Shown here: positions 47,159 through 55,244 of the stretch, one piece after another
Numbering within the stretch: the first letter of the stretch is position 1
How the letters are laid out: every line of letters starts with the position of its first letter
Position numbers and translations under genes: made by a program
Assembly (NCBI RefSeq): GCF_002210225.1
Contig: NZ_MWUJ01000006.1
Coordinates: forward strand, 62,001 to 126,000
Direction of reading: 5' to 3'
Length of the DNA: 64,000 nt
Source of the DNA: Geofilum rhodophaeum
GTDB taxonomy: Bacteria > Bacteroidota > Bacteroidia > Bacteroidales > Marinilabiliaceae
The notes under the pieces: model-generated
What the model saw: only the letters and a program-made list of their open reading frames with translations
What the model was told of the DNA's origin: nothing
The model's database searches: none

Positions 47159-48112
47159 ATGGGAATATTTGGTGTTTTTAATAAAGCGAAGAAGGATAAG
47201 CTGGACCAGGGTTTGTCTAAAACCAAGGAAAGTGTTTTGCAAAAGCTGGCCCGAGTGGTTGTTGGCAAATCCAGGGTGGACGATGATGTTTTAGATGAAC
47301 TGGAAGAAATGCTCATCAGCTCAGATGTGGGGGTGGAGACCACCCTTAAAATTATCCAGCGCATTGAAAAGCGGGTGGCCCGCGACAAATTTGTTAATGC
47401 CGATGAGCTGGATCGCATTCTCAGGGAAGAAATCAGCGGTTTACTGGCTGAAAACCAGGTAAACGAGGGCCTGGATTTTGAACTTCCTGCCGACAAAAAA
47501 CCTTATGTCATTATGGTTGTAGGCGTTAACGGAGTAGGCAAAACCACTACCATTGGTAAATTGGCCCACAAGTTTAAAACAGCCGGAAAATCGGTGATGC
47601 TGGGGGCGGCAGACACCTTTAGGGCCGCTGCCATTGAGCAGTTGGAGATTTGGGCCCAGCGCGTAGAAGTCCCCCTGGTTAAGCAGAAGATGGGCTCCGA
47701 CCCGGCTTCTGTAGCCTACGACACCCTGGCTTCGGCTCATGCAGCGGACAGCGATGTGGTTATCATTGACACCGCCGGTCGCCTGCACAACAAAGTCAAC
47801 CTGATGAATGAGTTGTCGAAGATCAAGAAGGTTATGCAAAAAGTGGTGGGCGATGCCCCCCACGAAATCCTTCTGGTACTGGATGGCTCTACGGGTCAGA
47901 ATGCCTTTGAACAGGCGCGCCAATTCACCAAAGCCACCGAAGTCAATGCCCTGGCCATTACCAAACTTGATGGTACGGCAAAAGGCGGGGTGGTGATTGG
48001 GGTTTCGGACCAGTTTCAAATTCCTGTAAAATATATTGGCATAGGTGAGGGCATCGACGATTTGGAACCTTTCAGTCGCACAGCCTTTGTAGATTCTCTT
48101 TTTGGCAAATAA
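47159..48112 (+). CDS. ftsY: Signal recognition particle receptor FtsY
   Basis: Membrane-associated GTPase that receives SRP-bound ribosomes. The 317 residues contain the NG domain only, with P-loop GVNGVGKTTT at 122-131, DTAGRLHNK near residue 204, TKLDGTAKGG near 265 and GIGEGIDDL near 292. The long acidic A domain of E. coli FtsY is absent, as is usual in this phylum. Its partner Ffh is encoded at 11523. The gene probably shares a transcript with rimO, 5 bp downstream. Confidence 0.96.
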   Translation: MGIFGVFNKAKKDKLDQGLSKTKESVLQKLARVVVGKSRVDDDVLDELEEMLISSDVGVETTLKIIQRIEKRVARDKFVNADELDRILREEISGLLAENQVNEGLDFELPADKKPYVIMVVGVNGVGKTTTIGKLAHKFKTAGKSVMLGAADTFRAAAIEQLEIWAQRVEVPLVKQKMGSDPASVAYDTLASAHAADSDVVIIDTAGRLHNKVNLMNELSKIKKVMQKVVGDAPHEILLVLDGSTGQNAFEQARQFTKATEVNALAITKLDGTAKGGVVIGVSDQFQIPVKYIGIGEGIDDLEPFSRTAFVDSLFGK

Positions 48113-48117
48113 GCTCT

Positions 48118-49416
48118 ATGATAAAAAAGCGTGTGGATGTGATTACCCTGGGTTGCTCAAAAAACCTGGTGGATTCGGAGTTGTTGATTAAGCAGTTTCA
48201 GGCAAACGGCTATCTGGTGGAGCACGATTCGCCCAACCCGCAGGGCGAAGTAATCGTCATCAATACCTGTGGCTTTATTGGAGATGCGAAAGAGGAATCG
48301 ATCGAGACCATTTTAAACTTTGTGGAAGCCCGCAAACAGGGTAAAATATCCAAGCTCTTTGTAATGGGCTGCCTCTCTGAGCGCTACTTCGATGAGCTGG
48401 GAAAAGAAATTCCGGAAGTAGATAAGTTTTACGGTAAGTTCAAGTGGAAGGACCTCATATCGGAGATGGGTATTGCGTATCGGGCCGACTTGAAGAATGA
48501 GCGCAGTTTGACCACCCCGGGCCATTATGCTTACTTAAAGGTGTCGGAGGGTTGCAACCGCAGTTGCTCGTATTGCGCCATTCCCATCATAACCGGTAAG
48601 CACCAGTCGCGCAGCATCGAAAGTCTGGTAGATGAAGCAGAGCGCCTGGCCAAAAAAGGGGTTAAAGAGTTGCAGGTAATTGCCCAGGACTTGTCTTACT
48701 ATGGAGTCGACTTGTATAAGAAACAGATGTTGGCTCCTCTGATTCGCGAACTCTCCAAGGTCGATGGCATTGAATGGATCCGCTTGCATTACGCTTATCC
48801 GGCAGGTTTTCCTATGGATGTGCTGGATGAGATGGCTCAAAACCCCAAGGTTTGCAAGTACATGGACATCGCCCTTCAGCACATATCTGATCCTATGCTG
48901 ACCGCCATGCGCAGAAAGGTGACCCGGGAGCAGACCTATGCGCTCCTGCACAAAATGCGCGAAACGGTGCCGGGTATTCATTTGCGTACCACCCTTATTG
49001 CCGGACACCCCGGTGAAACAGAGGCCGATTTTCAGGACCTGATGGCTTTTGTGGAGGAAATGAAATTTGAGCGTTTGGGGGTGTTTCCCTATTCGCACGA
49101 AGAGGATACTTATGCCTACCGTCATTATGAAGACGATGTAGATCCCGAACTCAAGCAGGAACGTGCCGATGCACTGATGGAGCTGCAAAACGGCATCAGT
49201 CGCGCCCACAACGAGGCCAAGGTGGGACAGGTGCTCAAAGTCATCGTTGATCGGGAAGAAAACGGCTATTATGTGGGACGCAGTGAGTTCGACAGTCCCG
49301 AAGTAGACCCCGAAGTACTGATCAGCAGTACCCGGGCATTAGCACCCGGTACTTTCTACAAAGTACGAATTACCGGGGCAGAAGATTATGATTTATTTGC
49401 CGAAGTGGCGGAGTAA
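48118..49416 (+). CDS. rimO: Ribosomal protein S12 methylthiotransferase RimO
   Basis: Radical-SAM enzyme that adds a methylthio group to Asp of ribosomal protein S12. The 432 residues show N-terminal cluster cysteines Cys13, Cys51 and Cys85 (the auxiliary 4Fe-4S site), the radical-SAM motif CNRSCSYC (Cys146, Cys150, Cys153), and a C-terminal TRAM domain from about residue 370. RimO rather than MiaB is supported by the GCSKNLVDSE start. It follows ftsY by 5 bp and is probably co-transcribed; the pairing is common in Bacteroidota. Confidence 0.95.
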   Translation: MIKKRVDVITLGCSKNLVDSELLIKQFQANGYLVEHDSPNPQGEVIVINTCGFIGDAKEESIETILNFVEARKQGKISKLFVMGCLSERYFDELGKEIPEVDKFYGKFKWKDLISEMGIAYRADLKNERSLTTPGHYAYLKVSEGCNRSCSYCAIPIITGKHQSRSIESLVDEAERLAKKGVKELQVIAQDLSYYGVDLYKKQMLAPLIRELSKVDGIEWIRLHYAYPAGFPMDVLDEMAQNPKVCKYMDIALQHISDPMLTAMRRKVTREQTYALLHKMRETVPGIHLRTTLIAGHPGETEADFQDLMAFVEEMKFERLGVFPYSHEEDTYAYRHYEDDVDPELKQERADALMELQNGISRAHNEAKVGQVLKVIVDREENGYYVGRSEFDSPEVDPEVLISSTRALAPGTFYKVRITGAEDYDLFAEVAE

Positions 49417-49443
49417 TACAAGTCTCGTTTTTAGCAAGGGCCT

Positions 49444-51081
49444 ATGGACACTTTTATGCTGGTGGTAAATTTGTTGGGCGGCCTGGGAATTTTTCTCCTG
49501 GGCATGGAGTTGCTGAGCGCCGGATCCAAAAAGCTGGCCGGCGGTAAACTGCGTTACATTCTGGACCGTTTTCTGCGGTCGAAACCAGGCGGAGTAGCCT
49601 TTGGCGTTTTGCTGACCCTGCTTTTCCAAAGCAGCAGTGCCGCCTCGGTGGTGCTGGTAGGCTTTGTAGATGCCTCGCTCATTACTTTTACACAAACCTT
49701 ACCGGTACTCCTGGGTACCGGCATCGGTACCACCATTACCACGCAGCTGATTTCCTTTAATCTGGGCGATTACGCCTTGCTGTTTGTCGGACTGGGCTTC
49801 TTTATAAAGGCCTTTGCCAAAGGCAGGTGGAGCGATGTGGGGCAAATCATCCTGGGCTTTGCCATTCTCTTTTTTGGGATGAAGCTGATGGCCGACGGGA
49901 TGGCGCCCTTGCGTGAAATGCCGCGCTTCATTGATTTGTTGCTGCATCTCGAACGCCCCTGGGCCGGCTTACTCACAGGCATGGTGCTGACAGCCATGAT
50001 ACAAAGCAGTGCCGCCTTTATCGGCATATTGATTACCCTCACCACCAGTGGATTAATCACCTTTGAGGCGGCTTTGCCCCTAATATTGGGCACCAATATT
50101 GGTACCACGGTTACGGCACTTCTGGCCTCATTAACCGCCTCTTACCCGGGCCGAAAACTGGCTGTTGCCAACGCACTTTTTCGTTTTTTAGGCGCCCTCT
50201 TATTAATCTGGTTTTTGGGTTATTGGGCCCAGGCCACGTATTGGATCAGCGGTCAGGCTGCGTCCAATGCCCGTCTTTTGGCCAATGCGCATACCCTGTT
50301 TAATCTGATGATGGCCCTGGTCTTTTTGCCCTTTACCGGACTCATAGGTGCACTGGCCGGCAAGTTGGTGAAAGCCCCGCGCAAGAAGTCCGTACATTCG
50401 CTCCAATATTTAAACAAGGACTTGATGAGCAGTCCCGACTTATCGCTGCCCTTTTTGCAAAAAGAGGTTCAGGATATGGGCGAAGTGGTTTACAGTATGG
50501 TTAAAGCCTCCATGCGTCCGTTTTTTGAGCGGGATGCTGCGGCGGTAGATCAAATAAAAAAATGGGAAGAAAAGGCCGATTTTTATCGGGAAGCCATCAA
50601 TGATTTTCTGGTGAAAATGAATCAGAAGCACCCCATTGAGAACTGGTCGGAAGACTATTACCGGATGCTGCATGTGGTTAATGAGCTGGAACAAATAGCC
50701 GATATTGTGGCGGTTAACGTGGTGCGGCAAGCCGAAAAATGGTTGCAGAACAACATACAATTTTCGCCCAGCGGGAAGAAAGAATTGGAAGATTATCACG
50801 CACGCTGCCTCAAGCAATTGGAGCGGGCTCTGGTATTGATGCACCACTGGGACCCGGATCAGGCCCTGCGCATGAAAAGGAAATACCGCAAATATGCCCT
50901 TATGGCTTTTGATTTCGAACGCCAGCATTACAAACGCTTACTCACCCCCAATACCACCTCCCTCGAATCGAGCAAGGTGCATATGGAGCTTTTAAACTTA
51001 TTGCGCATCATCAACAGTCGCGCCACCAACTTCGGCCGCCTGGTTTTTATGCGGGAGGCCCACGAGCCCATGCCCGAATAA
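49444..51081 (+). CDS. Na/Pi cotransporter family protein with PhoU-like C terminus
   Basis: A 545-residue membrane protein. The N-terminal about 310 residues hold two inverted repeats of the NptA/PF02690 type: GVLLTLLFQSSSAASVVLVGFV and MVLTAMIQSSAAFIGILITL, each with a QSSxA motif. These bind sodium and phosphate. Residues about 340-540 are a helical PhoU-like domain. It is predicted to move inorganic phosphate with sodium across the inner membrane; direction and substrate are inferred from the family. It lies between rimO (27 bp) and dnaX, and the dnaX promoter begins 33 bp after its stop. Confidence 0.9.
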   Translation: MDTFMLVVNLLGGLGIFLLGMELLSAGSKKLAGGKLRYILDRFLRSKPGGVAFGVLLTLLFQSSSAASVVLVGFVDASLITFTQTLPVLLGTGIGTTITTQLISFNLGDYALLFVGLGFFIKAFAKGRWSDVGQIILGFAILFFGMKLMADGMAPLREMPRFIDLLLHLERPWAGLLTGMVLTAMIQSSAAFIGILITLTTSGLITFEAALPLILGTNIGTTVTALLASLTASYPGRKLAVANALFRFLGALLLIWFLGYWAQATYWISGQAASNARLLANAHTLFNLMMALVFLPFTGLIGALAGKLVKAPRKKSVHSLQYLNKDLMSSPDLSLPFLQKEVQDMGEVVYSMVKASMRPFFERDAAAVDQIKKWEEKADFYREAINDFLVKMNQKHPIENWSEDYYRMLHVVNELEQIADIVAVNVVRQAEKWLQNNIQFSPSGKKELEDYHARCLKQLERALVLMHHWDPDQALRMKRKYRKYALMAFDFERQHYKRLLTPNTTSLESSKVHMELLNLLRIINSRATNFGRLVFMREAHEPMPE

Positions 51082-51113
51082 TTACGCAATACTGTGGCCC
51101 CAGTTTAATTTTG

Positions 51114-51144
51114 TTTGCGGCAGCCGGGTATTTTTTTATCTTTG
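51114..51144 (+). promoter_or_regulatory. Bacteroidota-type promoter of dnaX
   Basis: TTTG at 51114-51117, a 19-base spacer, and TATCTTTG at 51137-51144 match the consensus exactly. Transcription would start near 51151. This supports translation from the ATG at 51177 rather than the frame's upstream start at 51156. Confidence 0.65.
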
Positions 51145-51176
51145 TGTGACTGCAATTGAAGGCAGTTTTTGCTTCT

Positions 51177-52289
51177 ATGGAATACATTGTTTCAGCACGA
51201 AAATATCGGCCGGGCACCTTTGCCTCGGTGGAAGGGCAGGAGAACATTACCACGACCCTTAAAAACGCCATAAAAAATGAGCAGCTGGCACATGCCTATT
51301 TGTTTTGCGGTCCACGCGGGGTAGGCAAAACCACTTGTGCACGAATTTTTGCCAAAACCATTAATTGCCAAAATATCGGGGCCGATTATGAGGCCTGTAA
51401 CGAATGTGCGTCCTGCAAATCCTTTAACGAGAACAAGTCCTTCAATATTCACGAACTGGATGCGGCGAGCAACAACTCGGTAGACGATATCCGCCTCCTT
51501 ATCGATAAGGTGCGCATCCCTCCACAAATGGGCAAGTACAGCGTTTACATCATCGACGAGGTACACATGCTGTCGTCCCAGGCCTTTAATGCTTTTCTAA
51601 AAACCCTGGAAGAGCCACCCAGGCATGCGGTGTTTATCATGGCTACCACCGAAAAGCACAAGATTTTACCCACCATTCTGTCGCGTTGTCAGACCTTCGA
51701 CTTCAACAGGATAGCGGTAGAAACGGCGGTGGCGCATTTGAAGTATGTGGCCGGCAAGGAAGGTGTTACCATCGAGGAAGAGGCGCTTAACGTAATTGCC
51801 ACCAAGGCCGATGGTGCCATGCGGGATGCCTTGTCCATATTCGACCAGATTGTGGCCTTTAGCGGTAAAAACATCACTTACCAACAGGTCATCGAAAACT
51901 TAAACGTACTCGATTACGATTACTATTTTCGGTTGACCGAAGCCTTTTTGAAGGAAGATGCCACCTCCGCGCTTTTGATTTTTAATGAAATATTGAATCA
52001 CGGTTTCGATGGCAGTCACTTTTTAGAGGGGATGGCCAGTCACCTGCGTGATTTGATGATGTGCCGCGATCCGCAAACCGTTAATTTGCTTGAGGTAGGT
52101 GCTTCTATAAAACTGAGGTATCAGGAACAGGCCCGGGTCTGCGACAACGACTTCTTGTTTGAGGCTTTGAAAATCACTACCTCCTGTGAACTGAACTACA
52201 AAGTAGCCCGCAATAAGCGTCTGCATGTTGAGTTTGCCCTGCTTTCTTTGGCTCGCATTTTGGCTGAAAAAAAAAAGCACTTGAATTAG
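51177..52289 (+). CDS. dnaX: DNA polymerase III gamma-like subunit (short product of dnaX)
   Basis: Clamp-loader ATPase of the replicative polymerase. From the ATG at 51177 the zero frame encodes 370 residues: Walker A GPRGVGKTT at 45-53, zinc cysteines 64, 74, 77 and 80, Walker B IIDEVHML near 120, and sensor LSRC near 165. This covers AAA+ domains I-II and helical domain III. The frame ends just after an A10G run (52267-52277) with a TAG at 52287-52289. The neighbouring -1 frame stays open to 52882 and encodes a typical tau tail. So this is either a deliberate gamma product or a frameshifted gene. See the shift-site feature. Confidence 0.93.
   Translation: MEYIVSARKYRPGTFASVEGQENITTTLKNAIKNEQLAHAYLFCGPRGVGKTTCARIFAKTINCQNIGADYEACNECASCKSFNENKSFNIHELDAASNNSVDDIRLLIDKVRIPPQMGKYSVYIIDEVHMLSSQAFNAFLKTLEEPPRHAVFIMATTEKHKILPTILSRCQTFDFNRIAVETAVAHLKYVAGKEGVTIEEEALNVIATKADGAMRDALSIFDQIVAFSGKNITYQQVIENLNVLDYDYYFRLTEAFLKEDATSALLIFNEILNHGFDGSHFLEGMASHLRDLMMCRDPQTVNLLEVGASIKLRYQEQARVCDNDFLFEALKITTSCELNYKVARNKRLHVEFALLSLARILAEKKKHLN
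52267..52277 (+). other. dnaX: A10G frameshift site in dnaX containing the slippery heptamer A AAA AAG
   Basis: Ten A residues (52267-52276) are followed by G. In zero-frame phase the last seven bases (52271-52277) are A AAA AAG, the heptamer used by E. coli dnaX for -1 ribosomal shifting. The homopolymer is also long enough for RNA polymerase slippage, as in Thermus dnaX. No clear upstream Shine-Dalgarno or downstream stem-loop was found, and an assembly error of one A cannot be excluded. Confidence 0.8.
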
Positions 52290-52882
52290 CAGAGAAAAGA
52301 AAAAAGGCGGCCACAGTTAAAGCGAATACCCCATCCGGTACTCCTGTTGCCAGTCCTTCGCCAGTTCAACGTGCCCCCCAACAAAGAATTTCCAGTGTTT
52401 CGGTTAAGGCCCTGTTAAAGGGACCTGGTAAAAGCGCCGCGGGGAACGGCAGCGACACTCAAAATTCGGAAAATACACAGGAGAGCCCTGCAGGAAACAG
52501 CCTCCGGCTTCGCGAAGCTGTTGATCCGGAAGCACTTGATCTGGCCTGGCGGGCTTATGGTAAAACGCTGGAGCAAAACGATCCACGTCTTTTCAGCATC
52601 ATTTCGAACAACCCGCCCGTTCTTATAGACAAGGAGCGCATCCGGGTTGAACTGACCAGCAGTCTCCAGCAGGACGATTTGCTGCGTGTAAAGCCCCAGT
52701 TGATGTTGTTTTTAAAAAAGGAAGTCAAAAATGATTTTCTCGAATTGGAAACAGCCATAAAAACAGAAGAGGAGGAAGGTCCACGAAAAGCATTTACTGC
52801 CACAGAAAAGTTGGAAGCCATGATGCAAAAGAATCCGGCCCTGGCGCTACTTCGGCAGCAATTCAATTTGGATATCGACTGA
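52277..52882 (+). CDS. dnaX: Tau-specific C-terminal part of dnaX, read in the -1 frame
   Basis: After a -1 shift at the A10G run, reading continues with GCA CTT GAA for 201 codons to a TGA at 52880-52882, giving a full tau of 568 residues. The first about 90 residues are a Lys-, Pro- and Ser-rich linker. The end (REAVDPEALDLAWRAYGKTL, then NPALALLRQQFNLDID) matches the C-terminal domain of Bacteroidota DnaX. It has no convincing start codon of its own near its beginning, which argues for fused translation. In E. coli tau binds polymerase core and DnaB. Strong coding character is why I count it as part of dnaX. Confidence 0.85.
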   Translation, partial: ALELAEKRKKAATVKANTPSGTPVASPSPVQRAPQQRISSVSVKALLKGPGKSAAGNGSDTQNSENTQESPAGNSLRLREAVDPEALDLAWRAYGKTLEQNDPRLFSIISNNPPVLIDKERIRVELTSSLQQDDLLRVKPQLMLFLKKEVKNDFLELETAIKTEEEEGPRKAFTATEKLEAMMQKNPALALLRQQFNLDID

Positions 52883-52976
52883 TTATTTTTGTTTTTTATT
52901 GCAACAATTCAGCCTTCGGTTTGTTACAAAATGTGAATCCGATTAACTAACTAAATCATAATATAATTCTGATACC

Positions 52977-54206
52977 ATGAGCAAAATTAAAGTGCTGAAT
53001 CCGGTGGTGGAGCTGGACGGGGATGAGATGACCCGCATCATCTGGAAGATGATTAAGGAGGAGCTGATTCTTCCCTATGTTGATTTGGACATCAAGTACT
53101 ACGACCTGGGGATGGAGCATCGCGATGCCACCAACGATCAGGTGACCATTGATGCAGCCCACGCCATTCAAAAATATAATGTCGGGATCAAGTGTGCCAC
53201 CATCACGCCCGATGAAAACCGTGTGGAGGAATTTGGATTGAAGAAGATGTGGAAGTCGCCCAACGGAACCATTCGTAACATCCTCGGCGGTACCGTATTT
53301 CGCGAGCCCATCATCATCAAAAATGTGCCACGCCTGGTTCCCGGTTGGGAGCATCCCATTTGCATTGGCCGTCATGCCTTTGGCGACCAGTACAGAGCGA
53401 CCGACTTCCTGGTAAAGGGCAAGGGCAAGCTGACCATTACTTTTACGCCTGAAGACGGGGGCGAAGTACAGTCCTACGATGTTTACGATTTCGAGGGCGA
53501 CGGGGTGGCTTTGGCCATGTACAATACCGATGAGAGCATCACCGGTTTTGCCCACAGCTGTTTCAACCAGGCCATCAACAAAAAATGGCCCCTTTACTTG
53601 TCGACCAAAAACACCATTCTTAAAAAGTACGACGGTCGTTTCAAAGACATCTTTCAGGATGTTTACGAGAAGCATTACAAAGGTAAGTTTGAGCAGTTGG
53701 GCATTACCTATGAACACCGCTTGATCGACGACATGGTGGCTGCGGCCCTTAAGTGGAACGGAAACTTTGTCTGGGCTTGTAAAAACTACGACGGCGATGT
53801 ACAGTCGGACACCCTGGCCCAGGGCTTTGGTTCTTTGGGACTGATGACCTCGACCCTGGTAACGCCCGATGGCAAGACTATGGAGGCAGAGGCAGCGCAC
53901 GGAACCGTGACCCGTCACTACCGTCAGCATCAGGAGGGTAAGCCCACCTCAACCAATCCCATTGCCAGCATTTATGCATGGACACGGGGACTGGCTTTCC
54001 GGGGCAAACTCGACAACAATCAGGCTTTGATTGATTTTGCGGAGAAGCTGGAAGCCGTTTGTGTAGAGACGGTAGAGAGCGGTCAAATGACCAAAGACTT
54101 GGCACTGACCATTCATGGTAAGGATTTGAAGTCGGAACATTACCTGACTACCGAAGGCTTTATGGCTGCCATCAAGTCACATCTTGAGTTGAAGATGGCG
54201 AAGTAA
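52977..54206 (+). CDS. icd: NADP-dependent isocitrate dehydrogenase (eukaryotic-like type)
   Basis: Oxidatively decarboxylates isocitrate to 2-oxoglutarate with NADP in the TCA cycle. The 409-residue protein belongs to the homodimeric type II group related to mitochondrial IDH2: [20 protein letters not shown] at the start, [19 protein letters not shown] (substrate-binding Ser-Pro-Asn-Gly), [14 protein letters not shown], and [10 protein letters not shown] near the end. The metal aspartates are in [10 protein letters not shown] and YDGDVQSD. A terminator follows at 54243. Confidence 0.95.
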   Translation: MSKIKVLNPVVELDGDEMTRIIWKMIKEELILPYVDLDIKYYDLGMEHRDATNDQVTIDAAHAIQKYNVGIKCATITPDENRVEEFGLKKMWKSPNGTIRNILGGTVFREPIIIKNVPRLVPGWEHPICIGRHAFGDQYRATDFLVKGKGKLTITFTPEDGGEVQSYDVYDFEGDGVALAMYNTDESITGFAHSCFNQAINKKWPLYLSTKNTILKKYDGRFKDIFQDVYEKHYKGKFEQLGITYEHRLIDDMVAAALKWNGNFVWACKNYDGDVQSDTLAQGFGSLGLMTSTLVTPDGKTMEAEAAHGTVTRHYRQHQEGKPTSTNPIASIYAWTRGLAFRGKLDNNQALIDFAEKLEAVCVETVESGQMTKDLALTIHGKDLKSEHYLTTEGFMAAIKSHLELKMAK

Positions 54207-54242
54207 GGATATCAGATAAGGATATTCGGTCTCATTATAAAG

Positions 54243-54270
54243 AAAAAGCTGCCTTCGGGCAGCTTTTTTT
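54243..54270. terminator. Bidirectional terminator between icd and plsC
   Basis: A tight stem AAGCTGCC/GGCAGCTT with a stable TTCG tetraloop lies between A5 and T7 tracts, so it can stop transcription from icd (plus) and from plsC (minus). Confidence 0.9.
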
Positions 54271-54298
54271 GTTGGGGCAAATCAGCTTTTGAGCATCA

Positions 54299-55036
54299 TT
54301 AAGCCTGACCCAGAGCCTGCTTTATTTTCAGCTCACACTCCTGCACCAGTTCTTCGGCTTCCCGCTTCCCGGGCTCAAGGGGCGGCAACACCCGGTAGGT
54401 CAGCTTTTGCCCAAAAAGCAGAGGAAAGTAACCTTTCTTCATTAAGTCCGAATGTCCCTCAATAACAAAGGGAACCAAAAGGGCAGAGGGCGCTGCTTTC
54501 AGGAGGGATTTTACACCGGCCGACTGGAAGGGTTTAACCCGGCCGTCGCGGCTTCGGGTACCCTCGGGGTAGATGCAAACGGCATAGTTGTGGGCTTCGA
54601 CGTAGCGCCCCAGGCGAACGATTTCACGGATGGCCTGACTGCCTTTGCTTCTATCTATGAGGGCCGAACCGCTGCGGCGCAAATTGTAAGATATGCTGGG
54701 AATACCTTTGCCCAGCTCTATTTTCGAAACAAATTTGGGATGCCAGGCATTGAAACCATAGACAAAAGCCTGGATGTCGAAAATGCTCTGGTGGTTGGCT
54801 ACAACTACCAGAGGACGGTCTTTGGGCAGCAGCTCAAATCCTTTGAAGCGGATGCGTGCACCCAGCAAAAACAAGCCTTTTACCAAAAAATAATTAAGTA
54901 TGCCCACACTCTTTTTATGGGCCTTATAGCCCCCCAAATGCCAGGACAATACCTGAATGGGATGAAATAGGGCCAAAGCCAGGCCAAACCACAGGTAGTA
55001 GAGTGGGGTGAGCAGATAACCAAGGATGATTTGCAT
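54299..55036 (-). CDS. plsC: 1-acyl-sn-glycerol-3-phosphate acyltransferase
   Basis: Acylates lysophosphatidate to phosphatidate in phospholipid synthesis. The 245 residues have an N-terminal membrane anchor, the catalytic NHQSIFD motif (His82, Asp87), and YPEGTRSRDG near residue 157, the glycerophosphate-binding block. It is membrane-bound on the cytoplasmic side. It stands alone on the minus strand, convergent with icd. A closely related lyso-lipid acyltransferase cannot be ruled out. Confidence 0.9.
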   Translation of the reverse strand: MQIILGYLLTPLYYLWFGLALALFHPIQVLSWHLGGYKAHKKSVGILNYFLVKGLFLLGARIRFKGFELLPKDRPLVVVANHQSIFDIQAFVYGFNAWHPKFVSKIELGKGIPSISYNLRRSGSALIDRSKGSQAIREIVRLGRYVEAHNYAVCIYPEGTRSRDGRVKPFQSAGVKSLLKAAPSALLVPFVIEGHSDLMKKGYFPLLFGQKLTYRVLPPLEPGKREAEELVQECELKIKQALGQA

Positions 55037-55244
55037 AACTATTCAAAAAAATCATACAAAAAAACAACAATAAAACTGTTTCTACAAGTCAGAAAACGCT
55101 GGCTAATTTAAAATCAAAACAAAATAGGGGGTAACAGCAGTTTTTTTTAAACATTTTTCAGAACAACACCAACACTTTTAACTATTTTGACAGCTGTTGT
55201 TGAAAATTCACATTGTAATTATATTCATCTTTTTCACTTAAACC

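Noticed and set aside
52679-52882. Stand-alone 67-codon gene after dnaX
   Set aside because: It is the tail of the -1 frame that opens at the A10G run and matches the DnaX C terminus, so it belongs to tau.
52956-53930. 324-codon minus-strand frame across icd
   Set aside because: Antisense to the well-conserved isocitrate dehydrogenase gene; no domain seen.
55037-55244. TnaC-like leader peptide before the tryptophanase-like gene
   Set aside because: No short frame with a suitably placed tryptophan codon and start was seen in the 208-bp gap.
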